In this document: positions 7,660 through 17,260 of the stretch, piece after piece
Layout: every line of letters begins with the position of its first letter
How positions within the stretch are numbered: the first letter of the stretch is position 1
Origin: Halomicronema sp. CCY15110
GTDB taxonomy: Bacteria; Cyanobacteriota; Cyanobacteriia; Phormidesmidales; Phormidesmidaceae
NCBI RefSeq assembly: GCF_016888165.1
Contig: NZ_JACSWC010000410.1
Coordinates: 1-47,155 of the forward strand
Length of the DNA stretch: 47,155 nt
Direction of reading: 5' to 3'
The notes under the pieces: model-generated
Seen by the model: the letters and a program-made list of their open reading frames with translations, nothing else
What the model was told of the DNA's origin: nothing
Databases searched by the model: none
Position numbers and translations under genes: made by a program

Positions 7660-9048
7660 ATGCCAACGCCCCGCCTTCTCATCATCGGACTGGACTGCAT
7701 GGAACCCTCGTTGGTATTCGATCGCTGGCGCGATGATTTGCCGAACCTGAGACAGTTGATGACCCAGGGCAGCTACGGCCGCTTTGAAAGTAGCATTCCC
7801 GCCATTACCGTGCCGGCATGGAGCTGCATGATGACCGGGCGCGATCCTGGTGAACTCGGCATTTACGGATTTCGCAATCGGCGCGATCGCGATTATCACA
7901 GCATGGGTATTTCTGACGGTCGGGCGGTGAAATTTCCCCGCTTGTGGGACTGGCTCGGTGAAGCCGGATGGCGCGTTGCTGCGTTAGGCGTCCCTGGTAC
8001 CTCTCCCCCGTATCCGGTAAATGGCAGTCTCGTCTCCTGCTTTTTAACGCCCAGCACTGACGTGCCCTTTACCCATCCTCCCGAACTCGGCGACCAGATT
8101 CGCGCCTGGATGCCCGACTTCATGATGGATGTACCCAACTTTCGCTCCGATGATAAGCAACGGATTCTCGACAATCTGTTTCAACTCTGCGACCAGCGCT
8201 TTACCCTGGCCGAAAAGCTGATCGTCCAAGACCAGCCTGACTTTCTCATGCTGGTAGATATGGGAGTCGATCGCATCCATCATGCCTTTTGGAAACCGAT
8301 GGATCCGCGCCATCCCCAGTACGAACCAGACTCGCCCTTTGCCAATGCCATCCACGACTATTACGTCCACGTTGATCAGCGCATTGGCGAATTGCTGCAA
8401 ATCTGTGATGACGATACGGCGGTGCTGGTTGTCTCAGACCATGGCGCACAACCCCTGATGGGCGGTATCTGCATCAATGAATGGTTAATAAAAAACGGCT
8501 ATCTCACCCTCCACGAGCCCCCACCCGAGCCAGTCCCTCTCAATGAGGTGGCGGTGGATTGGAGCCAAACCCGGGTCTGGGGTGCAGGCGGATATTATGC
8601 TCGCATCTTTCTCAACGTCAAAGGTCGGGAACCTGAGGGGACGGTCACGATGACGGACTATGAGGCCTTGCGGGATGAGCTAGCCGCCAAGCTATCCCAA
8701 CTCACCACCCCCACCGGCGACCCTTTAAACGTCAAGGTGTTTCGCCCGCAGCAGATTTATCAAAAGGTGAGGGGACGAGCGCCCGACCTAATCGTGTATT
8801 TTGATGATTTAGCGTGGCGATCGGTCGGTAGTGTCGGCACGGGCGAACTCTACGCCGTGGAAAACGACACTGGCCCCGATGATGCCAACCACGCCCCCTT
8901 TGGCCTCATGATTTTTCACGATCCGCGATCGCCCCAAAACGGCCAAGTCCTAGAAGGCGCACAACTGTACGATATTCTGCCGACCCTGCTGCATCGCTAC
9001 GGCATCGAAGCGCCGAAAGATCTGCGAGGCAAGGTTCTGGCGCTTTAG
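7660..9048 (+). CDS. Alkaline phosphatase superfamily / nucleotide pyrophosphatase-phosphodiesterase-like protein
   Basis: This 462-residue soluble enzyme has the metal-binding set of the type I phosphodiesterase/nucleotide pyrophosphatase family. These are Asp in LLIIGLDCMEPS, the nucleophile Thr in ITVPAWSCMMTGRDPGELGIYGF, Asp and His in VDMGVDRIHHAFW, the Asp-His pair in VVSDHGAQPL, and a late His in DDANHAPFG. It has no signal peptide, so it should be cytoplasmic. It probably hydrolyses a phosphodiester or pyrophosphate, but the substrate is unknown. Related cyanobacterial and archaeal proteins are annotated only at superfamily level. The gene appears to be monocistronic. Confidence 0.85.
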   Translation: MPTPRLLIIGLDCMEPSLVFDRWRDDLPNLRQLMTQGSYGRFESSIPAITVPAWSCMMTGRDPGELGIYGFRNRRDRDYHSMGISDGRAVKFPRLWDWLGEAGWRVAALGVPGTSPPYPVNGSLVSCFLTPSTDVPFTHPPELGDQIRAWMPDFMMDVPNFRSDDKQRILDNLFQLCDQRFTLAEKLIVQDQPDFLMLVDMGVDRIHHAFWKPMDPRHPQYEPDSPFANAIHDYYVHVDQRIGELLQICDDDTAVLVVSDHGAQPLMGGICINEWLIKNGYLTLHEPPPEPVPLNEVAVDWSQTRVWGAGGYYARIFLNVKGREPEGTVTMTDYEALRDELAAKLSQLTTPTGDPLNVKVFRPQQIYQKVRGRAPDLIVYFDDLAWRSVGSVGTGELYAVENDTGPDDANHAPFGLMIFHDPRSPQNGQVLEGAQLYDILPTLLHRYGIEAPKDLRGKVLAL

Positions 9049-9158
9049 AAGCTAATTCTTTGACCCTCGCCCTGGCCGACCGATTGCACTCAGTAGCGCG
9101 ATCGCCGTACCGCTTGGGGGTGAAAACCGGATTGCTCGGCGGCCCGCATCTGTTTACA

Positions 9159-9187
9159 GTTCTTAACATATGTAAATGGTTAAGAAC
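9159..9187. promoter_or_regulatory. Perfect 9-bp inverted repeat directly before a start codon (candidate operator)
   Basis: GTTCTTAAC (9159-9167) and GTTAAGAAC (9179-9187) are exact complements, with arm centres 20 bp apart (about two helical turns). The right arm ends 1 nt before the ATG at 9189. This suits a dimeric repressor site, or an mRNA hairpin that would occlude initiation. Confidence 0.5.
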
Positions 9188-9188
9188 A

Positions 9189-9386
9189 ATGGCAAAGAAG
9201 CTGAAAGCGAGCGCTCAGGCGAGATGGCGCAAGACCCTGTTAAAAGGGACGCTGTGGCTGTCGTCAGAATTGGTGTTGGGCCTGATTGGCATGGATACAG
9301 TGGCTGACTACGGCGAATTTTTGACACAATCTCAAGTGGCGGAACACGTCAACCAGGCGATCTCGACTATCACGACGGTGATGTAA
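9189..9386 (+). CDS. Small conserved-looking protein of unknown function (65 aa)
   Basis: Begins MAKKLKASAQARWRKTLLKG, then LWLSSELVLGLIGMDTVADYGEFL. The strongly basic N-terminal helix is followed by a hydrophobic segment (~21-35), so it may be a small membrane-associated or amphipathic protein. I do not recognise a family. The frame is open further upstream to 9060, but that would read through the palindrome, so the ATG at 9189 is chosen. No Shine-Dalgarno sequence precedes it; the palindrome occupies that position. Residue composition and position between two real genes support it being expressed. Confidence 0.55.
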   Translation: MAKKLKASAQARWRKTLLKGTLWLSSELVLGLIGMDTVADYGEFLTQSQVAEHVNQAISTITTVM

Positions 9387-9528
9387 TTCACCCAATTCAA
9401 CCGCAGCGATGACACCGTCACAGACGGTCAGCCTTAAAATATTGCCAATTGCTCAAAATTGCATCGGTTGGTAGGGAATCTAACCCGCGACCGCTCTGAC
9501 AAATCGGTAGAATCATAGAAAGCAGTAG

Positions 9529-10149
9529 ATGGAATTGACGTCGATGATCCCAACCGTTATTGAACAGTCAGGCCGTGGTGAACGCGCCTTTGACATTTAT
9601 TCTCGTCTGTTGCGAGAGCGCATCGTCTTTTTGGGCCAAGAGGTCACCGCTGATTCGGCCAACTTGATCGTGGCGCAAATGCTGTTCCTAGAGGCCGAAG
9701 ACCCCGAGAAAGATATCTATCTCTACATCAACTCTCCCGGTGGTTCGGTGTCAGCGGGCCTGGGGATTTTTGACACGATGAATCACATTCGCCCCGATGT
9801 CTGCACCATCTGCGTGGGTCTAGCGGCCAGTATGGGGGCATTTTTGCTGACTGCGGGCAAAAAAGGCAAGCGCATGAGCCTGCCCAATTCCCGCATCATG
9901 ATTCACCAACCGCTGGGGGGAGCTCAAGGTCAGGCGACCGACATCGAGATTCAGGCCAAGGAGATTCTTTATCTTAAGGATCTGTTGAACAAGGCCCTGG
10001 CGGAAAATACGGGGCAACCCCTTGATAAAATTGCCTCTGATACTGAGCGTGATTTCTTCATGTCTCCCCACGAGGCGATGGAATATGGTCTGATTGATCA
10101 GGTCATCGATCGCCATGCCGTCGGCATCCGCCCCACACCAGTTGCTTAA
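9529..10149 (+). CDS. clpP: ATP-dependent Clp protease proteolytic subunit
   Basis: ClpP forms the double-heptamer serine protease chamber used with ClpX or ClpC. The 206-residue protein has the full catalytic triad: Ser101 (GLAASMGAF), His126 (IMIHQPLGG) and Asp175 (TERDFFMS). It also has the [15 protein letters not shown] oxyanion region, so it is an active ClpP rather than a ClpR. Cyanobacteria carry several clpP paralogues. The N terminus ([22 protein letters not shown]) resembles ClpP2-type copies. An alternative ATG at 9544 would remove five residues and has GGAATT upstream. A terminator follows at 10198. Confidence 0.95.
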   Translation: MELTSMIPTVIEQSGRGERAFDIYSRLLRERIVFLGQEVTADSANLIVAQMLFLEAEDPEKDIYLYINSPGGSVSAGLGIFDTMNHIRPDVCTICVGLAASMGAFLLTAGKKGKRMSLPNSRIMIHQPLGGAQGQATDIEIQAKEILYLKDLLNKALAENTGQPLDKIASDTERDFFMSPHEAMEYGLIDQVIDRHAVGIRPTPVA

Positions 10150-10197
10150 GTCGGAAGATTGAAGTACTTGAATCAAGAATAAGGTGCTCACGACATC

Positions 10198-10232
10198 AAC
10201 GCTGGAATGCTGCAAAGTCTCCAGCGTTTTTG
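10198..10232 (+). terminator. Rho-independent terminator of clpP
   Basis: AACGCTGGA (10198-10206) pairs with TCCAGCGTT (10220-10228), followed by TTTTG. It lies about 50 nt after the clpP stop. Confidence 0.8.
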
Positions 10233-10804
10233 TTGTTTAAATCATGGTTCCTCGGTTAGATTGGCGCTGTATGAACCACATCTAAGTGCTTCGAAATCAG
10301 CCTGAGAGTCTAAATCTTATGATTCTGAGCCAGAAATCGCCCTACCCTTCGAGCGGGATCCCCTGCGCCTCAGTTTCCCTATCCCCAAAATAGGTTGCAA
10401 ATTTACGGTGTGCGGGACTTCGGTTACATCGCTTTGACCTGCACCGACAGAATGCTGCCAAAATGCCCATTCTATTAGGGCGTAGAAATGCGGGGAAGCC
10501 CTAGGATTTGCTCCGTAATTTAACGGTCTACACTTATTTGAAGGTGGCAAAACCATTAGAAATAGTCCATATTTCCTCTGAAACCACGCACAAAAAATCT
10601 TTGCGTCGTCTAAGGAGCATGAATAATCGGCAGTATTTCTAGCTATAAACTAACCGATTTAGACAAAAATCTTGCTTCTATTGAAAGTTCCTTCACTGAT
10701 CAGAAGGGAGTTGTGAGCTTCGGGTCAATAATCAGCTGACCTCTTACTCAAAGGTGAGGTGAACAGGCAAAGATAGGAATGTAACTGATTCAGCGTTTAA
10801 AGAT
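10233..10804. other. Long intergenic region before the PEP-CTERM gene
   Basis: About 570 nt that are more AT-rich than the flanks. A 79-codon minus-strand open frame (10317-10556) has no recognisable features and is not called. Several short dyads occur near 10705-10760 (ctgatcag, tcagctga, acctc...gaggt), close enough to the downstream gene to be regulatory. Nothing firmer can be said. Confidence 0.4.
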
Positions 10805-11509
10805 ATGAAATTATCCCTTACCGGCGTAACTCTAGGCGTCGCGATCGCAAGTGGTTTAGTGATCGCAAGTTCCCAATCAGCAGAAGCTGCTAGCGTGAAA
10901 GCGACTGTCACAGCAGATAACTTTTATGGATTATTTTATGGCAACGAAGATGGCAGCATCCTGAACTTTGTGGGGCGTAACGAAACAGGCGGTTCTGGCT
11001 CTCCAGGTCGATATAACTGGTCTCTGCCCGAAACCTGGGACTTTGAGGTAAACAACAACGATTACTTATACTTAGTAACTTGGGACGATGCTTCTGTCGC
11101 TGAAGCCTGGATTGGCGAGTTTGAGGTCGGTGGTGAGAAACTCCTGTCGACCGCAGAAGACTGGGAATATATCTTCAACGAAGATAACCCGTTTACTCGT
11201 GCTGGCAACCCAGTGCCTGAGGCCGATGAACTCGGAACAGCGATTAGCACCGGCGGTTGGCAAGACGGTACCACAGTTGGGAAGAATGGTATTCGGCCCT
11301 GGAATACAATTGCCGGAATTGATAGTGATGCCGACTGGCTTCAGACTGCTGAGCGGGGGGCTGACATGTACACCATTTTCCGAACTAAGGTCTCTTTGGC
11401 TGAAACTGCAGGGGTCGCTGATGTCCCTGAACCCGCATCGATGTTGGGCTTGCTCGCTGTCGGTGCGATCGCTGCGGGGGGCGCGCTGAAGCAGAAAGCA
11501 GCAGCTTAA
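10805..11509 (+). CDS. PEP-CTERM sorting-signal secreted protein
   Basis: This 234-residue exported protein has a signal peptide (SLTGVTLGVAIASGLVIASS, predicted cleavage after SAEA) and a ~175-residue acidic, aromatic-rich mature domain. A C-terminal sorting signal V-P-E-P-A-S-M-L-G-L-L-A-V-G follows, then a hydrophobic stretch and a basic tail (LKQKAAA). PEP-CTERM proteins are processed by an exosortase and placed on the surface or in the exopolysaccharide layer. No exosortase gene is in the window. The mature domain (LYLVTWDDASVAEAWIGEFEV and similar) is not one I can assign to a known family. A strong hairpin terminator follows. Confidence 0.85.
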   Translation: MKLSLTGVTLGVAIASGLVIASSQSAEAASVKATVTADNFYGLFYGNEDGSILNFVGRNETGGSGSPGRYNWSLPETWDFEVNNNDYLYLVTWDDASVAEAWIGEFEVGGEKLLSTAEDWEYIFNEDNPFTRAGNPVPEADELGTAISTGGWQDGTTVGKNGIRPWNTIAGIDSDADWLQTAERGADMYTIFRTKVSLAETAGVADVPEPASMLGLLAVGAIAAGGALKQKAAA

Positions 11510-11532
11510 ATTTTTGAGCTCCATAACGATGC

Positions 11533-11568
11533 GAAAGCCCCAGGTTTTGGTCTGGGGCTTTCTAATTG
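11533..11568 (+). terminator. Rho-independent terminator of the PEP-CTERM gene
   Basis: GAAAGCCCCAG (11533-11543) pairs perfectly with CTGGGGCTTTC (11552-11562), followed by TAATTG. The GAAAGC arm also gives a CTTTC tail on the minus strand, so it could act in both directions. Confidence 0.75.
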
Positions 11569-11674
11569 CGCAGTCGGCAGAGGTGAAACCGCTAACTGGG
11601 GTATTCCTAAACCGTCGGACTGCTCTGACCAAGCCCTTGGCGGACGAGCCTCAAAAGGGGCTCAAGCTCATCCC

Positions 11675-13288
11675 CTACTCCCACTCGATCGTGCCAGGGG
11701 GCTTGGAGGTGATGTCGTACACGACCCGATTGACGCCTTTGACTTCGTTGACGATGCGGTTGGAGATCGCCTCTAGCAGTTCGTAAGGGGCACGAGACCA
11801 GTCGGCAGTCATGCCATCTTCGCTAGAGACGCAGCGCAACACGATGGGATACGCGTAGGTGCGCTGGTCGCCCATAACGCCGACACTGCGCACGGGCAGT
11901 AGCACCGCAAACGCCTGCCAAAAATCGTGGTACATGCCCCGCACTCGAATTTCTTCGCGCACGATGTAGTCAGCATCCCGCAAAATATTGAGTTTTTCAG
12001 CCGTCACCTCACCCAAGATCCGAATCGCCAAACCAGGCCCAGGGAACGGATGACGCCGCACGATTTCTTCTGGCAAACCCAGCGATCGCCCTAGCTTGCG
12101 CACTTCATCTTTGAACAGTTTGCGCAATGGCTCGACGAGCTTGAACTGCAAATCTTTGGGCAAGCCGCCGACGTTGTGGTGACTTTTAATTTTCACCGCA
12201 ACCCGTTCCCCTGATTTGGGATCAACGTTGGTGTCGGCTGACTCAATCACGTCCGGGTAGAGGGTGCCCTGGGCCAAATAATCGAAGGGGCCAAGGCGGC
12301 GCGATTCTTCTTCAAACACCCGGATAAATTCGTGGCCGATGCGCTTGCGTTTGACCTCCGGATCAGTGACGCCTTCGACCTTCGCCAAGAAGCGCTCGCG
12401 GGCGTTCACGTAGCTCACGTGAATGTGGAATTCGTCTTCAAACAGCTTGACCAGGCGTTCGGGTTCGCCTTTGCGCATAAAGCCCTGATCGATGAACATG
12501 CAGGTGAGCTTGTCGCCGATGGCTTTATTCAGCAAAAACGCCAGCGTCGAAGAATCTACGCCTCCGGAGAGGGCCAACAGCACCCGGCGATCGCCCACTC
12601 TGGCGCGCACTTCGCGCACGGCTTCTTCGATAAAGGCTTCCGTTGTCCACGTGGGCTGGCAGTCGCAAATGTGATACACAAAATTGCGAATCAGCGCTTG
12701 CCCGCCGATGGAATGCACGACTTCTGGGTGAAATTGCACGCCGTAAAACTTGCGCTCGTGATCGGCGATCGCGGCGCTGGGCGTATTTTCAGTGTGGGCT
12801 AGCACTTCAAAGCCACTCGGCATTTGGGTGACAGAGTCCCCGTGACTCATCCACATGGTCGAGCCATCTTCCACGTTCGTGAGCAAGTCCGTCGGATCAT
12901 CAATAGCCAGCGAAGCCTTACCATACTCGGCCCGCGTCGCCCGCTCGACCTGACCGCCTAACTGCTGCACCATAAGCTGCATGCCATAACAGACCCCCAG
13001 CACCGGGATGCCCAAGTTCCAAATTTCGGGATCGCAGTGAGGTGCTCTTTCGTCATAAACAGAGTTAGGGCCACCGGACAAAATAATGCCCTGGGGATTG
13101 AGCTGTCTAAGCTGCTCCACGGTGGTGCGATAGGACAACACTTCGGAATAAACTTCCGTTTCGCGAATGCGGCGGGCAATCAGTTCGGAATATTGGGAGC
13201 CGAAATCGAGAATCACCAGCATTTGCCGATTCAGGGCGGTAGTGCTGGGCTCAGTCGGGGTGGTGGGAGTGTGGGTTTGGGAGGTCAC
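11675..13288 (-). CDS. guaA: GMP synthase (glutamine-hydrolysing)
   Basis: GuaA converts XMP to GMP using glutamine and ATP. The 537-residue protein starts with a ~20-residue Thr/Pro-rich extension, then the class I amidotransferase domain: [20 protein letters not shown], nucleophile Cys100 in LGVCYGMQ, and the H-P-E catalytic motif in [10 protein letters not shown]. Next are the ATP pyrophosphatase domain ([16 protein letters not shown]) and the dimerisation domain ending K-P-P-G-T-I-E-W-E, the invariant C terminus. It is co-directional with cbiD, 206 nt downstream of it, an adjacency seen in other cyanobacteria, and may share its transcript. Confidence 0.97.
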   Translation of the reverse strand: MTSQTHTPTTPTEPSTTALNRQMLVILDFGSQYSELIARRIRETEVYSEVLSYRTTVEQLRQLNPQGIILSGGPNSVYDERAPHCDPEIWNLGIPVLGVCYGMQLMVQQLGGQVERATRAEYGKASLAIDDPTDLLTNVEDGSTMWMSHGDSVTQMPSGFEVLAHTENTPSAAIADHERKFYGVQFHPEVVHSIGGQALIRNFVYHICDCQPTWTTEAFIEEAVREVRARVGDRRVLLALSGGVDSSTLAFLLNKAIGDKLTCMFIDQGFMRKGEPERLVKLFEDEFHIHVSYVNARERFLAKVEGVTDPEVKRKRIGHEFIRVFEEESRRLGPFDYLAQGTLYPDVIESADTNVDPKSGERVAVKIKSHHNVGGLPKDLQFKLVEPLRKLFKDEVRKLGRSLGLPEEIVRRHPFPGPGLAIRILGEVTAEKLNILRDADYIVREEIRVRGMYHDFWQAFAVLLPVRSVGVMGDQRTYAYPIVLRCVSSEDGMTADWSRAPYELLEAISNRIVNEVKGVNRVVYDITSKPPGTIEWE

Positions 13289-13494
13289 GGCAGCAATCCT
13301 GTGGTTAAAAACGACAATGGTGGCAACTTAGGGGAAAGAACCTCACAAGCGCCGATAATCACTATCACAACTGGGCTAAAGGAAAAAAATATCGCTAATT
13401 CTGAAATCTGAAACTTGAACCGAATGATCACGAGTCTCGTCCGGGCTCAATGATTTAACCGTAAAGTGTGTAACTGGCTTCAAAAAAGTTATTC

Positions 13495-14643
13495 CTAACA
13501 GCTTACCAAAAGAGTTTGCAGGAGTGTGGCGGCGCGATCGCTCATGGCCACAATTTCTCGCTGGCGGTCAAAGACGGCAGCGCCGACGACGATTTGGCGA
13601 TCAGCGTTGGCCTGAATATACGCGATCGCTCGCTGATCAATGCGTTCCACTAAGGTGTGATAAATACGTGACACCCAATCCTGCTGGTGGCGGTGATCCA
13701 GCTGCCGCAGGTGAGTCAAGCCCGCTTCCACAGTGGCGGCGGCGAGCAATTGCCGCACTTCGGCGGTGGGGAGTCCTTCGGCGGCGGCGATCGCGCTCAA
13801 AATTTCTTGGCGACCATCGGCCACATAGTGATGGGTGTGAAAAATGCCCCCCGCCAGCTTGATCAGCTTGCCGTGATAGCCCAACAGCAAAATTCCCTGA
13901 ATGCCACATAGCGCCGCCTCTACCAGCAGCGGCCCGAGCCAGTTGCCCGTTTTCACCCGCCGCTCGGCAGGAATGCCCAACGTGAGCGCCCGCTGCAAGC
14001 CATTTTCCCCCACACAAAACACCAGGGTGTCGAACTGTTGGGCCTGTTCGCGCACCGCTTGGCGAAAGGCCTCCAACTGGCCGGGCGCACTCAGCGGCTC
14101 CGAAATGCCCGATGTGCCCAACAGCGACAACCCATCCACCACGCCAAACGCCGCGTTGGAGGTGCGCAAGGCCAGCGATCGCCCCTCGGGCAAAATAATG
14201 GTGACCATTAAGGATTTATCGGGCGGCAGCAACGGTTCTAAATTGGCCTTCAATACAGCGGTCGCGTAGGCATAAATGGCGGGGCGATCATTTTCCTGAG
14301 TCAAGCGTCCCAGCCCTTCACCTCCCTCGACTTGGATGCGGTCAGACTGGCCCGGCTGCCCCCAACTCACGACGGCCCAAATGGGGGTGTGGCGCGTCAG
14401 GTCAAGGTTGTCACCAGGGTCACTGCGGGTAATTGCCAAGGCCGAACCATCCGGCAAAATCGCCATTTGCTCCACGGCAATGGTCGCGGTGCGATCGGGA
14501 TTCACCAAATTCACTTCGACCGCATCCAGCTCAGTCTCAGGGACTAACAGTTTTTTCAGGGCCGCGATCGCGCTGGCACAGGCAAAGACCGGTAACGTGT
14601 ACCCAGCACGCGGGGCTAACGAAGGATTCGTATCGGGCTGCAT
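13495..14643 (-). CDS. cbiD: Cobalt-precorrin-5B (C1)-methyltransferase CbiD
   Basis: CbiD methylates C1 of cobalt-precorrin-5B in the anaerobic (cobalt-early) corrin pathway. The 382-residue protein has family blocks AGYTLPVFACASAIAALK (the region usually reading GYTTGTCAAAA, here divergent), GEGLGRLTQ, LGTSGISEPLS, GENGLQRAL, GNWLGPLLVEA, and LLLGYHGKLIKLAGGIFHTH. The loss of the usual TTG-rich start (TTGxCAAAA to TLPVFACASAIAA) is typical of cyanobacterial CbiD. It is divergent from moaA and upstream of guaA. No cobalamin riboswitch was recognised in front of it. Confidence 0.93.
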   Translation of the reverse strand: MQPDTNPSLAPRAGYTLPVFACASAIAALKKLLVPETELDAVEVNLVNPDRTATIAVEQMAILPDGSALAITRSDPGDNLDLTRHTPIWAVVSWGQPGQSDRIQVEGGEGLGRLTQENDRPAIYAYATAVLKANLEPLLPPDKSLMVTIILPEGRSLALRTSNAAFGVVDGLSLLGTSGISEPLSAPGQLEAFRQAVREQAQQFDTLVFCVGENGLQRALTLGIPAERRVKTGNWLGPLLVEAALCGIQGILLLGYHGKLIKLAGGIFHTHHYVADGRQEILSAIAAAEGLPTAEVRQLLAAATVEAGLTHLRQLDHRHQQDWVSRIYHTLVERIDQRAIAYIQANADRQIVVGAAVFDRQREIVAMSDRAATLLQTLLVSC

Positions 14644-14646
14644 ACT

Positions 14647-14676
14647 TTGACAATAAAAATGTTGCTAAAGTGTAGA
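14647..14676 (+). promoter_or_regulatory. Possible moaA promoter
   Basis: TTGACA (14647-14652), an 18-nt spacer and TGTAGA (14671-14676). The -35 is a perfect consensus but the -10 is weak. It would give a leader of about 50 nt before the moaA ATG. It overlaps the region just upstream of the divergent cbiD start. Confidence 0.4.
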
Positions 14677-14735
14677 GCGATCGCGCTCATTCAGTCAGCG
14701 CGCCTCTCGTGTATTGTCCAGCGGATTGCCTGTTT

Positions 14736-15722
14736 ATGAACGCTATCGACTATCTCCGCATCAGTCTGATTGATCGCTGCAACTTTCAATGTCAGTACTG
14801 CATGCCCGAAGGGGCCGACCTGACCTATGCGCTGCAACAAGACTGGCTCACCCGTGCGGAGTTGCGTACATTGCTTCAGCACGTATTTATGCCCGTGGGC
14901 TTCACGCGCTTTCGCCTTACTGGGGGAGAACCCTTGCTGCGCCCCGATGTAGTGGAGATTGTGGACGATATTGCGCATCTGCCCCAGACCCAAGATTTGG
15001 CGATGACCACCAACGCCTTTTTGCTAGCCCAAAAGGCCGAAGCGCTCTGGCAGGCGGGCTTGCGACGCATCAATATCAGCCTCGATTCCCTGGATCCCGA
15101 CACCTTTCAAAGCATTATTGGGGGGAGAGGGAAATCGCGCTGGCATGACGTTTGGGCTGGCATTCAGGCCGCTCATCGCGTGGGCTTTGCGCCGCTGAAG
15201 CTGAATGTGGTGGTGATCCCCGGCGTCAACGATGGCGAAGTTCTGGATTTGGCCGCCCTCACGCTGGAGCGAGAATGGCACGTTCGGTTCATCGAATTCA
15301 TGCCGATTGGCAATAGTGATTTGTTTCAGCATCGCGGCTGGATTCCCTCGGAGGAGTTGCGCCAGCGGATTTGCGATCGCTGGGGACTGGCTGAAGGCAC
15401 CGTTCGCGGCAATGGCCCGGCGGATGTCTTCCAGATTCCCGGTGCGCAGGGGACGCTGGGCTTTATTAGCCAAATGTCGGAGTGTTTTTGCGATCGCTGC
15501 AACCGGATGCGGCTCTCGGCGGATGGCTGGCTGCGGCCCTGCCTGCTGAACGAGACGGGGCAAATCAACCTGCGGGAACAGTTGCGCAACGGGGTGCCCC
15601 TGGCGGAGATTCGCGCCCAAGTGGCTGAACTGGTAGACGCCAAACCCGAGATCAATTTCAAAATGCGGGAGTCTGGCACTACCGGAGCTTATAGCCGCAC
15701 TATGTCGCAAATTGGGGGATAG
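14736..15722 (+). CDS. moaA: GTP 3',8-cyclase MoaA (molybdenum cofactor biosynthesis)
   Basis: MoaA is a radical-SAM enzyme that, together with MoaC, starts molybdopterin synthesis from GTP. In this 328-residue form the SAM cluster motif is C15-x3-C19-x2-C22 (RCNFQCQYC). The second, substrate-binding cluster is formed by [12 protein letters not shown] and the later LRPC. The radical-SAM [10 protein letters not shown] motif is intact. The protein ends in Gly-Gly (SQIGG), the catalytically important MoaA tail. The ATG at 14736 is chosen because the family begins close to the DYLRIS motif; the open frame extends nine codons further. It is alone on this strand, and other moa/moe genes are not in the window. 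Confidence 0.95.
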   Translation: MNAIDYLRISLIDRCNFQCQYCMPEGADLTYALQQDWLTRAELRTLLQHVFMPVGFTRFRLTGGEPLLRPDVVEIVDDIAHLPQTQDLAMTTNAFLLAQKAEALWQAGLRRINISLDSLDPDTFQSIIGGRGKSRWHDVWAGIQAAHRVGFAPLKLNVVVIPGVNDGEVLDLAALTLEREWHVRFIEFMPIGNSDLFQHRGWIPSEELRQRICDRWGLAEGTVRGNGPADVFQIPGAQGTLGFISQMSECFCDRCNRMRLSADGWLRPCLLNETGQINLREQLRNGVPLAEIRAQVAELVDAKPEINFKMRESGTTGAYSRTMSQIGG

Positions 15723-15753
15723 GGGAGCGGCGAGAGCATCACATCCTGGTTGA

Positions 15754-15812
15754 GGTGAGTGGGTGAGTGGGTGAGTGGGTGAGTGGGTGAGTGGGTGAGT
15801 GGGTGAGTGGGT
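15754..15812. repeat. Octanucleotide tandem repeat (about 7.4 units), potential G-quadruplex
   Basis: A perfect period of 8 bp (ggtgagtg) runs from 15754 to 15812, between the convergent stops of moaA and mnmE. The plus strand shows repeated GGG runs separated by TGAGT, which meets the simple rule for a G-quadruplex. The copy number is likely to vary between strains by slippage. Confidence 0.9.
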
Positions 15813-15825
15813 CCCTACATCCCCG

Positions 15826-17211
15826 TCATTTGCCGATGCAAAAGCGGCTGAAAATTTCGTCTAGCATGGACTCGGTGATTTCTTCGCCTGTGACTTCTCC
15901 CAGGGCGTGAACGGCAGTGCGGAGATCGATCGTCCAAAAGTCGAGGGGCAGTTGATCAGAGATTGTCGTTTGGACTTGTTCTAAGGCGGTGCGGGCGCGG
16001 GTGAGGGCAGCCGCTTGCCGTTGGTTGATGGTGATGTCAATATTGCTGGCTTGCAGGCGATCGCCCTGCACTGATTGCAAAATGGTCTTTTCCAAATCGG
16101 TAATGCCCTGGTTGAGGGCGGCAGCTGTGTAGACGTGGGGCAGATTTCGATCTGGCAAGTCGAGGGCTGTGGTCGATTCGAGTAAGTCTTTTTTATTGAT
16201 TACCAAAATGATCGGACGCTGACGGATGAGTTGGTAAAGCGCCTCATCGGCGGGCGTCCAGCCCTGCTGGGCGTCGATGGTAAAGATCACTAAATCGGCA
16301 GATTGGGCCGCCGATCGCGATCGCTCGATGCCCATCTGTTCTACCTGATCGGTCGAGTCTCGAATACCCGCCGTGTCGAGCACTTGAATGGGAATGCCGC
16401 CGACCACCAGTTGCGACTCCACCACATCGCGGGTGGTGCCGGGGAGATCGGTGACGATGGCGCGATCGCTGCGGCTCCAGGCGTTGAGCAGACTCGACTT
16501 GCCCACATTAGGCCGCCCGACGATCGCCACCTTCAGACCATCGCGCAACAGCTCGCCCTGATGAGCCGTGTCTAAAATTGCCGTCACCGACTGCAACACC
16601 TGGGCCAAACGGGCGACCACTGCCGCTTCGTCCAGCGGCGGCAGATCATCTTCAAAGTCGATGCGGGCTTCGACCTCGGCCAAAATATCCAGACAGGCCG
16701 ATCGCAGCTCGCGAATGGGGAGCGTGAGTTTGCCTTGCACACCCGCCAGGGCAGTTTGCGCGGCCTGAGGCGACTGTGCTCCCACCAGTTCCGAGATACT
16801 TTCGGCCTGGGTCAAGTCCAGGCGACCATTCAAAAACGCGCGGAGCGTGAATTCCCCCGGTTGAGCCAGCCGTGCCCCCTGAGCCAAGCACAGCTGCAAC
16901 ACTTGCTGCACCGCCATGATGCCGCCATGACAGTGAAACTCCACCACATCTTCGCGGGTGTAAGACCGGGGCGACCACATCAGTAATAGCAACGCCTCAT
17001 CCACCGTTTGCCGAGTCCGGGGATCGCGGACGTAGCCGTACAAAATGCGGTGACTTTCCCAAGTTTGCTGACCTGGCGCGTGAAACAGGGTTTGAGCGAT
17101 CGCCCCCGCTGCCGCCCCCGACAGCCGCACAATGCCCACACTGCCCTGCTGCGGCACAATCGCCGTCGCGATCGCCGCGATCGTTTCTCCCTGCACAATC
17201 TCCTGTTCCAT
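15826..17211 (-). CDS. mnmE: tRNA uridine-5-carboxymethylaminomethyl GTPase MnmE
   Basis: MnmE works with MnmG to modify U34 of certain tRNAs, using a formyl-folate cofactor and K+-activated GTP hydrolysis. The 461-residue length is normal. The N-terminal folate-binding domain ([20 protein letters not shown]) is followed by a helical domain interrupted by the G domain. That domain has G1 [11 protein letters not shown]2 DLPGTTRD, G3 DTAGIR and G4 NKKD. The protein ends with the invariant catalytic C-terminal motif C-I-G-K. A variable octanucleotide repeat lies immediately after its stop. Confidence 0.97.
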   Translation of the reverse strand: MEQEIVQGETIAAIATAIVPQQGSVGIVRLSGAAAGAIAQTLFHAPGQQTWESHRILYGYVRDPRTRQTVDEALLLLMWSPRSYTREDVVEFHCHGGIMAVQQVLQLCLAQGARLAQPGEFTLRAFLNGRLDLTQAESISELVGAQSPQAAQTALAGVQGKLTLPIRELRSACLDILAEVEARIDFEDDLPPLDEAAVVARLAQVLQSVTAILDTAHQGELLRDGLKVAIVGRPNVGKSSLLNAWSRSDRAIVTDLPGTTRDVVESQLVVGGIPIQVLDTAGIRDSTDQVEQMGIERSRSAAQSADLVIFTIDAQQGWTPADEALYQLIRQRPIILVINKKDLLESTTALDLPDRNLPHVYTAAALNQGITDLEKTILQSVQGDRLQASNIDITINQRQAAALTRARTALEQVQTTISDQLPLDFWTIDLRTAVHALGEVTGEEITESMLDEIFSRFCIGK

Positions 17212-17260
17212 GCTCTATCCTCATCCATTGATGTCGCTGAAAAGCTGCATGCCAGCCCAT

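Noticed and set aside
10317-10556. 79-codon minus-strand frame in the gap before the PEP-CTERM gene
   Set aside because: Composition lacks domain or membrane character and no ribosome site is evident.
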